A stretch of 36,116 bases of DNA from Flavobacteriaceae bacterium UBA5534 (GTDB lineage Bacteria > Bacteroidota > Bacteroidia > Flavobacteriales > Flavobacteriaceae): assembly GCA_002426015.1 (NCBI GenBank), contig DINS01000006.1, positions 1 to 36,116 of the forward strand. Direction: 5' to 3'. The notes beneath the pieces are model-generated. The model was not told the DNA's origin. It saw only the letters and a program-made list of their open reading frames with translations, and searched no databases. The translations under genes and the position numbers were made by a program. Shown here piece after piece: positions 16,354-24,869 of the stretch. Positions within the stretch are counted from its first letter, which is position 1; the number at the start of each line of letters is the position of its first letter.

Positions 16354-17904
16354 ATGAAAACATCAAACAATTTTTGCTTAAAAACTAAAGTAACTTTACT
16401 TATTGTACTTTCATTTATTTTAAACTCATCTGCTCAACAAAACTGTGCTGAAGTAGAATATAGTATTCCTGCTAAAGAAGTCAATGCTTTTAAGCATTTC
16501 AACTATAATCAGGCTCCAGGTGTTGACAAAGTCAATAACTATTTACTCGCAAAAATCAGCGAGCTTATGTATACAGAGCGGTTGGATTTTGAGTTAAGAA
16601 GACTTCAAAATCCAACTTCATTTCCATCATCATCATTTAGATCCTCGCAATTAAACTCTAATAGCAATAGAGCCTTTGAATGTGATTTTGCTAAAAGATT
16701 CAGTCATTGGTTTTATGATATCAATAAAAAACCTATCAAACCTGCAAGCATCGATTTAAAAGACAAGCTTGTTATGGCCAATTTAGATAACCGACCAAGT
16801 ACAGTTATTAATTCATCAAATGTTCATAAAAAAGTTGAATTAAAAAGCCCTTCAAATAAAAATTCTGACCTTAATATTAAAGCACCAATTGTAAGTAATA
16901 ATTCTAACGGAAAAACTGCATTAGAAAAGTTTACAGAAGACTCTATTGCCTATGAAAAATCTAAACCAAAATTCAAGTTTCTTAACAAAACTCAAGACTT
17001 TATAAATATTGGTGGCGAGTTGGTGATTCCTGGATTTGACCCAGAATTAATGGTGATATCGACTGAAGAGTTTATCATTATTTCATGGAGAGGTACTGAT
17101 GATGTATACAAAGGAGATATGTGGGAATGGATAGGAACCGATGCCTATTTCTTACCAGTGAATGGAGATGGTCCTTTAAGTGGGACTAAAATGCATGCTG
17201 GTATGTGGAATTCTTTCAAATTAGTAAGACAATCACTAATGAATACACTAAATCGATTTGAAGCAAAAACGAAAAATAAAAAAATCTTTATTACTGGTCA
17301 TAGTTTAGGTGGAGGTATGGCCATTGTCAGCGCTCCTTATTTACAAGGAATCGGCTATAATGTTGCTGAAGTTTATACTTATGCTTCTCCAAGAACAATA
17401 GGCAATGAAGCATTTGTAAATAAATGTACTTCACTTCTAGGAAGGGATAAAATTCAACGGTTTGAATATGGCGTAGACTTTGTTACTAAATTATGGTCAC
17501 CAGCAGTATATTCAACAACTTACAAAATCCCAGGAAATCGTCATTGGCTAAATCAAGAAGGCACAGATGATGATTACAATTGTGCAGAGCGCACATTTCC
17601 GTTGACATTAAATGGAATTGAATATATGGACTACAAGAAAAGTTATATAGACAAATTAAATGGAGATATGGGATCGATTACACCTATTTCACTAATAAGC
17701 TATTTAGTTACCACTTTAGATAATCCTAATGCACAACGACCAAGAGAAGCGCATGGATATGCATTGATTGATGCAGGTCAGCACAACCCTCAATATTATG
17801 TCAAAAAAGCATTTGAAAACATGACAACTTCTCAAAAAGGAACGCTTCCTTCTTTTGTAGATACATATCCTTATGTATATCCTTCTGTAGTTGGTAACAA
17901 ATAA
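16354..17904 (+). CDS. Secreted class 3 lipase-like hydrolase
   Basis: The product has 516 residues with a Sec signal peptide (VTLLIVLSFILNSSAQQ). A polar, low-complexity stretch fills about residues 60-200. The second half follows the fungal-type lipase (Lipase_3) pattern: IISWRGTDD, KMHAGMWNSF, the nucleophile elbow ITGHSLGGGMA with Ser317, YTYASPRTIGNEAF, and EYGVDFVTKL with a candidate catalytic Asp375. The third member is unclear: His397 (GNRHW) or His467 (EAHGY). Substrate is probably an ester lipid, but that is family inference. No T9SS sorting domain is seen at the C-terminus, so export beyond the periplasm is unproven. The next gene starts 8 bp later, and promoter block A lies directly upstream. 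Confidence 0.88.
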   Translation: MKTSNNFCLKTKVTLLIVLSFILNSSAQQNCAEVEYSIPAKEVNAFKHFNYNQAPGVDKVNNYLLAKISELMYTERLDFELRRLQNPTSFPSSSFRSSQLNSNSNRAFECDFAKRFSHWFYDINKKPIKPASIDLKDKLVMANLDNRPSTVINSSNVHKKVELKSPSNKNSDLNIKAPIVSNNSNGKTALEKFTEDSIAYEKSKPKFKFLNKTQDFINIGGELVIPGFDPELMVISTEEFIIISWRGTDDVYKGDMWEWIGTDAYFLPVNGDGPLSGTKMHAGMWNSFKLVRQSLMNTLNRFEAKTKNKKIFITGHSLGGGMAIVSAPYLQGIGYNVAEVYTYASPRTIGNEAFVNKCTSLLGRDKIQRFEYGVDFVTKLWSPAVYSTTYKIPGNRHWLNQEGTDDDYNCAERTFPLTLNGIEYMDYKKSYIDKLNGDMGSITPISLISYLVTTLDNPNAQRPREAHGYALIDAGQHNPQYYVKKAFENMTTSQKGTLPSFVDTYPYVYPSVVGNK

Positions 17905-17912
17905 TAATAGCC

Positions 17913-18638
17913 ATGAAATTATCATTAATACTTTGTTTATTTCTATTGACGATGTGCAAAAATGACAAAACACTAGCTCAAGAATTTCAAGGAAATTTTA
18001 AAGGTGACAATGCCAATATTATTTCATCCATTATATTGACACTAGATGACAATTTACTAAAAGGAACATTAAACTTAAATAATCAACAAGGGCAAATTTC
18101 TGGCATTGTTAACGGAAGAGAAAGCACTGGCAGCGTATTTGATTATCAAACAGAAAAATCATACACATATACAATGACTATTTCAGGAGACGTCCTACAG
18201 ATGTGTATAATTTTTCCAGAATTAAATAATCAAAAAATTGAACTTGTAATGCATCGTGAAAATTCAGTAAACAATAATTCAATTAGCACAGGTAATAAAA
18301 AAAATCCAGCTCTAATTGGCATTTGGAAGCATACTGAAGTATTAAGTAGTGGAACTGGCGGAAACTATGCATCATTCTCCACCGAATATTATATGCAATT
18401 TAATGCAGATGGTACTATTTTATCTTGGACTGGAAGAAGTGCTGGATCTGGGTATTCCGCATCTGGTCAAAATCCAAGGGATGCTGATAAAGGTCTGTGG
18501 TACACAGAAGATAAAACATTATACTTTATTGACCCTTTAACTTCTCAAAAAGCATCGACCTTATTTATCGTAGAACCTGAACGACTCATGCTACATAACA
18601 ATGGGACTGACAAAAAGATATTTGAACGGATTAACTAA
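17913..18638 (+). CDS. Secreted lipocalin-like protein of unknown function
   Basis: The product has 241 residues and starts 8 bp after the lipase stop, so it is very likely in the same operon. The N-terminus is a signal peptide (LSLILCLFLLTMCKNDKTLAQ). It could be cut after LAQ or, less likely, at the cysteine, because the lipobox LTMC has an unusual methionine at -1. The first part (EFQGNFKGDNAN, then SGIVNGRESTGSVFDYQ) is beta-rich. The second part opens with PALIGIWKHTEVLSSGTGG and continues with YMQFNADGTILSWTG and KGLWYTEDKTLYF, a pattern seen in small lipocalin-like stress or lipid-binding domains. A role in handling lipase products is possible but speculative. Confidence 0.75.
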   Translation: MKLSLILCLFLLTMCKNDKTLAQEFQGNFKGDNANIISSIILTLDDNLLKGTLNLNNQQGQISGIVNGRESTGSVFDYQTEKSYTYTMTISGDVLQMCIIFPELNNQKIELVMHRENSVNNNSISTGNKKNPALIGIWKHTEVLSSGTGGNYASFSTEYYMQFNADGTILSWTGRSAGSGYSASGQNPRDADKGLWYTEDKTLYFIDPLTSQKASTLFIVEPERLMLHNNGTDKKIFERIN

Positions 18639-18647
18639 ATAAACCAT

Positions 18648-18757
18648 GAAATAAAACTTTAGGGAAAACCCTAAAGTTTTATTTCTATGTTTTTCCCTTA
18701 AAAATAAATATCTGATTGCTAATAATTTAGCATCACAAACTATTAATCAATTTTATT
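18648..18757 (+). promoter_or_regulatory. Promoter block B: 17-bp-arm palindrome and -7 box before the sensor operon
   Basis: GAAATAAAACTTTAGGG (18648-18664), loop AAAA and CCCTAAAGTTTTATTTC (18669-18685) form a perfect inverted repeat. Its core TTAGGG-AAAA-CCCTAA is identical to block A. An inverted half-like site, GTTTTTCCCTTA, follows at 18689-18700, and TAATTTAG lies at 18723-18730. Palindrome to -7 box is 64 bp and box to ATG 35 bp in both blocks. Because the stem begins 9 bases after the stop codon of the previous gene, it may also act as that operon's terminator, although the T-run (18690-18694) is offset by 4 nt. Confidence 0.68.
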
Positions 18758-19855
18758 ATGAAAACAATTACATTATTTTTGGGTTCGATGCTAATAGGCA
18801 TGACCAATTTTGCACAAACTGTTTGGACAGTCGATAACCGACCTGGTACTACTGCTCAATTCTTATCTGCTCAAGCAGCAATCGATGCCGCTACTGAAGG
18901 TGATTTTATATATATTCATCCATCGCCTATTTCGTATGGCAATATAACCATCAACAAAGAAATTCATTTAAGAGGTATTGGCCATAGCCCCGAATTGGCC
19001 AATGGAGAGTTTGCTAACTTAAATGCCATTATGCTATTTACCAACAATGCAGGCATCACGGCATCCAACAGCAGTATTTCGGGTTTAGTCATTAATTTTT
19101 TTTCGGACAACAATTTCGGCACCATTTCAAGTGTGCTTATACAGAACAACAGAATTGGTAGCATATCTTTTAGCAGACCGTTCAATTTTATCATCCAAGG
19201 AAACGTTTTTAACTCGTTTTCACAAGCCAACTCCATTCGATTTTTTACAAATGTCACCCATGCCAACAATCTAATTTCACACAACATTTTTATCAGAAAT
19301 ACCAATAGCCAAATAGATGCGGTAATTGAAGGCTTGGTGGCATCAGAAACATTCAATAACAATATTGTGGTTTTTAATAATACGCCTGCCACTAATGATT
19401 TGGGACTCTTTGAAAATTGCAACAACCCAACTGTGAACAACAACATCTTTTTAATTACGAGCAATAACACGTTTGCAACAGAATTAAAACTCCTTAACAG
19501 CACAATAAACTTTCAAAACTGCCTAACCTTTGCCTATGGTGGACAAACTTTAAATGCGCTCAATGGCAACAACAATATAGACAATGTGAACCCTTTATTT
19601 GTGGCCATTGGTGACACTGCCAACATGGCATTTAATCAAAATAACAATTATAAGTTGAACTCTGGATCTCCAGCTATTGATGCAGGCAGCGATGGGGATG
19701 ATTTGGGAATCTATGGACAGGGATTCTTGTTTCAGATGAAAGGCTATCCGTTTGATTTGCCTTATCCAACTGCCATCAATATTACCAATGCAGTGGTGGA
19801 AGCTGGAGGCACACTCCAAGTGCAGTTGAGAGCAGAAGCTAACGTAGAAAATTAG
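18758..19855 (+). CDS. Secreted right-handed beta-helix protein
   Basis: The product has 365 residues with a Sec signal peptide (ITLFLGSMLIGMTNFAQ). The first mature segment, VWTVDNRPGTTAQFLSAQAA, then DFIYIHPSPISYGNITINKE, is the usual entry to a parallel beta-helix of the pectin lyase/NosD kind. Asn-rich rungs follow (ISHNIFIRNTNSQID, NPTVNNNIFLITSNN). The tail has SPAIDAGSDGDDLGIYG, common at the end of such helices. I see no T9SS sorting domain. The gene starts the operon that also encodes a T9SS-sorted repeat protein 4 bp downstream and a two-component system. It could bind or cleave polysaccharide; no lyase catalytic residues could be assigned. Confidence 0.8.
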   Translation: MKTITLFLGSMLIGMTNFAQTVWTVDNRPGTTAQFLSAQAAIDAATEGDFIYIHPSPISYGNITINKEIHLRGIGHSPELANGEFANLNAIMLFTNNAGITASNSSISGLVINFFSDNNFGTISSVLIQNNRIGSISFSRPFNFIIQGNVFNSFSQANSIRFFTNVTHANNLISHNIFIRNTNSQIDAVIEGLVASETFNNNIVVFNNTPATNDLGLFENCNNPTVNNNIFLITSNNTFATELKLLNSTINFQNCLTFAYGGQTLNALNGNNNIDNVNPLFVAIGDTANMAFNQNNNYKLNSGSPAIDAGSDGDDLGIYGQGFLFQMKGYPFDLPYPTAINITNAVVEAGGTLQVQLRAEANVEN

Positions 19856-19859
19856 GCCA

Positions 19860-20840
19860 ATGAAAACCTATATCATTACTCTAATAAGCTGTATCGCTAT
19901 TCATCTCACAGCGATAGGACAACAAAACCTGACCGATGTTGAATATTTTTTTGATGTCGATCCAGGTATAGGAAATGCCACAAATATCGATATTACGGAT
20001 ACTGCTTCACTCAATGGAACATTCAACATATCTGTAAATGGCTTATCTGCTGGCATCCATATCTTGCACTTGCGATGTAAAAATGCAAACACCATATGGA
20101 GCCTTTACAGCAGGCAGACTCTATATATTGCAAACTTTACCTCCGCATTGAACCAAACATTGGTGGCCGCTGAATATTTTATAGATTCTGATCCTGGAGT
20201 TGGCAATGCCACGTCATTGAACATTGCCAATGGTACGTCTTTGGATACGTCTATCGCCATTCCGTTATCAGAGGTCACTTCTGGCATACATATTTTGCAC
20301 CTTCGGGTCAAAAACAATCTAAATCAATGGAGCCTCTATGCACGACAAGTATTTTATAAATCGCCACAAATTTTGAACAACACGATTGTCGCTGCTGAAT
20401 ATTTTGTAGATGTAGATCCAGGAATTGGCAATGCCTCCTCAATAGCCATTGCACAAAGTGCCAGTGTTGATGAACTCTTGAGTATTGCCATTCCTGAAGA
20501 TCTTGCAGAAGGAGACCATGTGTTGCATTTGCGTGTGCAACAAAGCGATGGCTCATGGAGTTTGTATGGACGTCCAGAATTTACCAGCACACTTTCTGTC
20601 GGAAGTTTAACTTTTGAGAATTTTAAAATGTACCCAAATCCTGTGGAAGATGTTTTGAATCTTTCAATAAGCAACGCCACATTGGAAGAGGCTAAAGTGA
20701 TCGATCTTAACGGAAAAGTAGTTTTGGAACAATCCAATTATTTAGAACACCTAAATATGGGCAAGCTTGCTTCGGGAGTGTATTTGGTACAAATAAAAAC
20801 ATCATTGGGTGCTATTTCAAAAAAAATAATAAAGAACTAA
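19860..20840 (+). CDS. T9SS-sorted surface protein with three EYF-D-DPGIGNA repeats
   Basis: The product has 326 residues. A Sec signal peptide (IITLISCIAIHLTAIGQ) is followed by three repeats of about 76 residues beginning near 28, 105 and 180. Each has EYF.D.DPG.GNA at the start, a G.H.LHLR strand in the middle and W.LY.R at the end. Residues about 252-326 form a type A T9SS sorting domain (FKMYPNPVEDVLNLSI, IDLNGKVVLE, SGVYLVQIKT, KKIIKN), so the protein should reach the cell surface or medium. It lies 4 bp after the beta-helix gene and 39 bp before the histidine kinase gene. The repeat is known to me only as a Bacteroidota surface module without assigned function. Confidence 0.87.
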   Translation: MKTYIITLISCIAIHLTAIGQQNLTDVEYFFDVDPGIGNATNIDITDTASLNGTFNISVNGLSAGIHILHLRCKNANTIWSLYSRQTLYIANFTSALNQTLVAAEYFIDSDPGVGNATSLNIANGTSLDTSIAIPLSEVTSGIHILHLRVKNNLNQWSLYARQVFYKSPQILNNTIVAAEYFVDVDPGIGNASSIAIAQSASVDELLSIAIPEDLAEGDHVLHLRVQQSDGSWSLYGRPEFTSTLSVGSLTFENFKMYPNPVEDVLNLSISNATLEEAKVIDLNGKVVLEQSNYLEHLNMGKLASGVYLVQIKTSLGAISKKIIKN

Positions 20841-20879
20841 ATAAATTAACTATTTTTATTTTAACCAATTACGTGCCCA

Positions 20880-22784
20880 ATGAAAGTTGTGTCTCTTATT
20901 TTATTGCTGATCATGAGTCAACCTTTCTTTAGTCAAAAAGACAGTGTCTTGGTCAATGCACTGTTGGACAAAGCCTATCCATTGGAGACCTCCAACCCTC
21001 AAGAAGCCTTACGACTTTATAAAAAAGCATATGAGAAAAGTATAAAAATGCAATTTGATATCGGAATCGTAAAGTCTTTGCAATACAGTGGCATCGTTCA
21101 CAGCGACTTGGCCAATTATGATTCGGCCATTTACTACTACAAAAAAGCATTGCCATACAGTATTGAAGCAAATTACCGCAGAGGCTCTGGTGGTTTGTAC
21201 ATCAATATTGGCAATGCTTATCAGTATAAAGGCGATTTTAATAAAGTGATTGATAATTATATTGAAGGTATTAAAATATTTGAAGAAATTAAAGATAGTT
21301 CTCGACTGGGAATGTCTTACGAAAATCTTGCATCATTTTATAGTTCACTAAAAAACACATCTAAAGAAATTGAATACCTTAAAAAGTCCCTTAAAGTCAT
21401 TCCAATTAACGACAAAAGCAGGCAATCTTATGCCTTGGGAGATTTAGGGTTGGCATATATAAAACTTGACCAATTTGACGAAGCCTTATCAAATTTTAAA
21501 AAGGCAGAAAAACTTTCTAAAAATCTTGATGACAAACGTCTTGATTTTTTTGCACAACGGAATTACGGTGAATATTATTTGGCTTTAAAACAATTCAAAG
21601 AGGCTATCCCTCATTATGAAAAAGCGCTACAAATCATCAATCAAATCAATGACGCTTACTATAAAAATGATGTATTGCTTCAATTGGGTCAGGCCTATTC
21701 AGAAATAAAAAATTACCCCAAAGCCATCGCCTATCTTGATGAAGCTGTAACACTTTCAAAATTAAATAATTCTATAGAAATTGAACAAAAAGCCCATTGG
21801 TCACTATCAAAAATATACGAATCGCTCAATCGTCCTCAAGGAGCGTATACCGAACTCTTACTTTCAACCCAATTGAAAGATTCCCTGCTTAACGAATCGC
21901 ATCTAAAGCAGATCAATCTACTCGAAAAACAATATGAATCAGAAAAGAAAGACAAAGAACTCGCCAAAAAACAAATGGATTTGGAGCACAATCAACTCGA
22001 ATTATCCAAAAAGAACAACCAAATGACATTGGCGACTATTGGCAGTGCATTGCTTTTGCTCATCACTTTGGGGCTCTGGTACGTGTTGAGACAGCGTCAA
22101 AGACTAAAACATATCGAAATTTCAAAATTGAAGCAACAACAGGACATCACAAAACTGCAAGCATTGATTGAAGGCGAAGAAAAAGAACGCAATCGGCTGG
22201 CCGAAGAGTTGCACGATGGCATCAATGGCGATCTGTCATCCATCAAATATCAATTGTCCAGTATTTCTGCAGATGAACTTTCAACCATATCAAAATCTAT
22301 TTTTGAGAAAGCGGTCGCTCAAATTGATCATTCATGCCAACAGGTAAGGAATATTTCGCATAACCTATCGCCTTTGACCATTAGGGATTTTGGCCTGATG
22401 ACCTCTATAAAAAATTATTGTTCAAAATTGGAAAGTATCCATCCTATCCACATCAATTTTCAACAATTTGGAACCGACGTTTCACTTCCGAAGAATATTG
22501 AAACCGTTATCTATAGAATCGTGCAGGAATTGGTCAACAACATCATCAAACATGCGCAAGCCACCGAAGCTCTGGTACAGATAAATACGCACGAAGACAT
22601 GATGTTCATTACCGTTGAGGACAACGGAAAGGGTTTTCAAAACAATCCCAACAATGCTGGAATTGGACTGAAAAACATTGCTTCGAGAATTGCATTTTTG
22701 AATGCGCAGTTGGAGGAAGAACACACAGCGAACGGTACCACTTTTACAATTAACATTAATTTAAACACCATTCCCACCATATGA
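20880..22784 (+). CDS. TPR-containing sensor histidine kinase (HisKA_3 type)
   Basis: The product has 634 residues. A signal peptide (VVSLILLLIMSQPFFSQ) leads to a presumably periplasmic array of about seven TPR-like helical pairs (PQEALRLYKKAYEKSI, DSAIYYYKKALPYS, KEAIPHYEKALQII) up to residue 340. A coiled coil follows, then one transmembrane segment (TIGSALLLLITLGLWYVL, about 382-400). The cytoplasmic part is a NarL-partner kinase: ERNRLAEELHDGINGDLSSI with phospho-acceptor His445, then the GHKL ATPase with QELVNNIIKHA, VEDNGKGF and GIGLKNIASR. The regulator gene overlaps its end by 4 bp (ATGA), so the two are translationally coupled. The signal is unknown. Periplasmic TPRs suggest that a protein or peptide partner is sensed, perhaps one linked to the surface proteins of the same operon. 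Confidence 0.93.
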   Translation: MKVVSLILLLIMSQPFFSQKDSVLVNALLDKAYPLETSNPQEALRLYKKAYEKSIKMQFDIGIVKSLQYSGIVHSDLANYDSAIYYYKKALPYSIEANYRRGSGGLYINIGNAYQYKGDFNKVIDNYIEGIKIFEEIKDSSRLGMSYENLASFYSSLKNTSKEIEYLKKSLKVIPINDKSRQSYALGDLGLAYIKLDQFDEALSNFKKAEKLSKNLDDKRLDFFAQRNYGEYYLALKQFKEAIPHYEKALQIINQINDAYYKNDVLLQLGQAYSEIKNYPKAIAYLDEAVTLSKLNNSIEIEQKAHWSLSKIYESLNRPQGAYTELLLSTQLKDSLLNESHLKQINLLEKQYESEKKDKELAKKQMDLEHNQLELSKKNNQMTLATIGSALLLLITLGLWYVLRQRQRLKHIEISKLKQQQDITKLQALIEGEEKERNRLAEELHDGINGDLSSIKYQLSSISADELSTISKSIFEKAVAQIDHSCQQVRNISHNLSPLTIRDFGLMTSIKNYCSKLESIHPIHINFQQFGTDVSLPKNIETVIYRIVQELVNNIIKHAQATEALVQINTHEDMMFITVEDNGKGFQNNPNNAGIGLKNIASRIAFLNAQLEEEHTANGTTFTININLNTIPTI

Positions 22785-23416
22785 TAACTGTCGCCATTAC
22801 AGATGACCATTTTATGGTTGTAGAAGGTTTGAAAACAATGCTGAATCAGGTTGATACCATCAAAATAATCGATGCCTATCATACTGTTAACGATACGGTT
22901 GAAGGTTTGAAAAATAATAGTCCCGATATACTTCTACTCGACATCAATTTACCTGATGGCAATGGCATCGATTTGTGCAAAATCTTAAAACAGACCTATA
23001 AAGACCTAAAAATAATTGCCCTATCAAATTTTGAAGACATCGCTTTCATCAAACAAATCATAAAAAATGGTGCCAACGGTTATTTGCTCAAAAACACCAA
23101 TAAATCAGAACTTGTCTTAGCCATACATACGGTTCAAAACGATGAATTGTTCCTGCCTGAAACCTTACAACGACAGTTGCTGAATGATTCGCTAGGCAAA
23201 CCTACCAACAGTTCGTTTTTTGTTCCGAATTTGACCAGACGCGAGAAAGAAGTGCTCTCTTTAATAGTTAAAGAATATACATCGGAAGACATTGCCAATA
23301 AGTTATTTGTTACGGTCAAAACTGTCGAAGCGCATCGCAGCAATCTCATTCAAAAATTGAGTGTAAAAAACGTTGCTGGATTGGTGAGGGTCGCTTTGGA
23401 AAAAGGGTTGGTTTAA
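22781..23416 (+). CDS. LuxR/NarL-family response regulator
   Basis: The product has 211 residues. The receiver domain has Asp8 and Asp9 in the acidic pocket, phospho-acceptor Asp54 (LLLDINLPDG), Ser82 and Lys104 (YLLKNT). The C-terminal LuxR-type helix-turn-helix starts at LTRREKEVLSLIV and contains SEDIANKLFVTVKTVEAHRS for DNA recognition. NarL-family regulators bind as dimers to short inverted repeats. The 16-bp palindromes in the two promoter blocks upstream are natural candidate sites, which would make this operon self-regulated. The start overlaps the kinase stop by 4 bp. A weak hairpin follows 6 bp after the stop. Confidence 0.95.
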   Translation: MITVAITDDHFMVVEGLKTMLNQVDTIKIIDAYHTVNDTVEGLKNNSPDILLLDINLPDGNGIDLCKILKQTYKDLKIIALSNFEDIAFIKQIIKNGANGYLLKNTNKSELVLAIHTVQNDELFLPETLQRQLLNDSLGKPTNSSFFVPNLTRREKEVLSLIVKEYTSEDIANKLFVTVKTVEAHRSNLIQKLSVKNVAGLVRVALEKGLV

Positions 23417-23422
23417 ATAAAG

Positions 23423-23450
23423 AAAGACCAATTTAAAAAATTGATCTTTT
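23423..23450 (+). terminator. Probable terminator of the sensor-regulator operon
   Basis: AAAGACCAATTT (23423-23434) and AAATTGATCTTT (23438-23449) pair with one C-A mismatch around a 3-nt loop. Only a short T-run follows, so termination may be partial. Confidence 0.55.
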
Positions 23451-23478
23451 CCCGAATTTACTTTAATAATTACCTTAC

Positions 23479-23556
23479 CTAAACCTTCACATAAGCATCT
23501 GAATGTATTTTAGCTACAGCTCTACTTGGAGGGTCGTTCATGGTTTTAAAGTTTTC
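23479..23556 (-). pseudogene. Degenerate 3' relic of asnB
   Basis: Read on the minus strand, this stretch encodes AYENFKTMNDPPSRAVAKIH, then SDAYVKV and a stop at 23481-23479. The intact asnB at 25479-27140 ends in WDEAFKNMNDPSGRAVAKVH then ADAY. Over 24 aligned residues 16 are identical, and over about 68 bp roughly 82% of bases match. Upstream of the relic the frame is interrupted by a stop and there is no further similarity, so only the last two dozen codons remain. The relic and the intact 3' end have the same orientation and lie about 1.99 kb apart. Confidence 0.8.
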
Positions 23557-23621
23557 ATAAGCCCTTTAAGCAACAAAGCTACGAATCGTGAGAAAAAGAA
23601 ATATTTATCAAATAAAAGCCT

Positions 23622-23629
23622 TATCTTTA
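23622..23629 (+). promoter_or_regulatory. -7-like box of the AraC-family gene (TATCTTTA)
   Basis: TATCTTTA differs from TAnnTTTG at the last base. It lies 18 bp before the ATG at 23647 and downstream of the alternative in-frame start at 23503, which supports the later start. Confidence 0.4.
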
Positions 23630-23646
23630 AGCACTTATGGAATAGC

Positions 23647-24792
23647 ATGAATTTTAATATATATAATATATTCATTATTGCAGGAGTCTTCCAAGGGTTT
23701 ATCTTCACTTTAGTTGTATTATTTAATAAAAAATACAGAGCAAAAAGCACCTTATTTCTGTTAAGCCTCATATTTATCTATTCTGTTGGTAACCTAACTT
23801 ACATCTTGCCAGATGTAGGTGTTATGTCATTAACTAAGATGTATAACACTTTGTTTTTTCCTTTTGCTTCAATAATTCCTGTAGTTATTTATTTTTATGT
23901 TACTTTTTTTCTAAATCCTGCCAAGAAACTACAATTTATTGATAAGCTTTTATTTTTGCCATTTTGTATGTTTTTAATCTTGACGTTATTTTTTAGATTC
24001 AAATATTTTTTAGGGTTTAGAGAAGATGTTTTACATCCTGTTTTTGTCAAGGTTATTCATTTTAACGAAACATTCTCTGTTTTGTATAGCATAGTCCTAC
24101 TAATTATTGTACTAAAAAGAATTCAACTGGTACAAAAACAGTATAAAGTATTTAATCCACAAATAATTCAATCAGACCTAAAATGGCTATTTATTACCAT
24201 GTCAGTAATTTTGTTTTTTACTTTTTATTGGGCTTATCTTACTTATCTCAACATTTTTACAAATCATGTTGATGAGATTTCATTTTACTTTCTTTGGGTT
24301 GTTGTAGCCTCTCTAATTTATTGGCTTGGTCATGTTGGCATTTATAAGTACGGCTTAATTTCTGAACGAACAAAAATTAGACAATTTATAACGAACAACA
24401 GGCCTTTAGTAGATCCTAACCTAGTCTATACAGCCTCTGAAACAAAATCGAGAAATCAACATATAGAACGGCTGGAGAATTTATTGGCTAATGAAAAAAA
24501 ATATTTAGATTCAAATCTTACTTTAGAATCGGTTTCAGAACAGTTACAACTAAGCCCTAGTTACCTTTCTAAAATTATTAATAGCGAAATGAAAACAAGC
24601 TTCCCAGAATATCTAAACAAATTTAGAGTAGAAGAAGCGAAAATTTATTTAAAAAATTCAGACTTTTCAAATTACACCATCACATCTATCGGTTTAGAAG
24701 CTGGATTTAATTCTAAATCAGCATTCTATGAGGTTTTCAAAAAGGCAACTGGACAAACACCTCTCTCATTTAAAAAAAAGAGTTTAGGCTAA
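23647..24792 (+). CDS. AraC-family regulator with a seven-helix membrane domain
   Basis: I start the protein at the ATG at 23647 (381 residues). An in-frame extension to 23503 would read antisense across the asnB relic and adds no hydrophobic or conserved sequence. The N-terminal two thirds hold seven hydrophobic segments, from IFIIAGVFQGFIFTLVVLF to FYFLWVVVASLIYWLGHV. The C-terminal 100 residues are an AraC-type double helix-turn-helix: TLESVSEQLQLSPSYLSKII, then FPEYLNKFRVEEAKIYL, then ITSIGLEAGFNSKSAFYEVF and KKATGQTPLSFKKK. Such membrane-tethered AraC proteins are common in Bacteroidota; their signals are unknown. The likely local target is the PAP2 gene 117 bp downstream. Confidence 0.9.
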   Translation: MNFNIYNIFIIAGVFQGFIFTLVVLFNKKYRAKSTLFLLSLIFIYSVGNLTYILPDVGVMSLTKMYNTLFFPFASIIPVVIYFYVTFFLNPAKKLQFIDKLLFLPFCMFLILTLFFRFKYFLGFREDVLHPVFVKVIHFNETFSVLYSIVLLIIVLKRIQLVQKQYKVFNPQIIQSDLKWLFITMSVILFFTFYWAYLTYLNIFTNHVDEISFYFLWVVVASLIYWLGHVGIYKYGLISERTKIRQFITNNRPLVDPNLVYTASETKSRNQHIERLENLLANEKKYLDSNLTLESVSEQLQLSPSYLSKIINSEMKTSFPEYLNKFRVEEAKIYLKNSDFSNYTITSIGLEAGFNSKSAFYEVFKKATGQTPLSFKKKSLG

Positions 24793-24869
24793 TTTTATAT
24801 AAAATATTTAGTCCAGAATTTTGGCATTTAGAATTATCTGGAGTTAAAAAAATACTAATCAAATAATTT

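Noticed and set aside
23503..23646. Longer N-terminus for the AraC-family protein
   Set aside because: The extra 48 residues read antisense through the asnB relic, contain no membrane segment, and lie upstream of the -7-like box at 23622.
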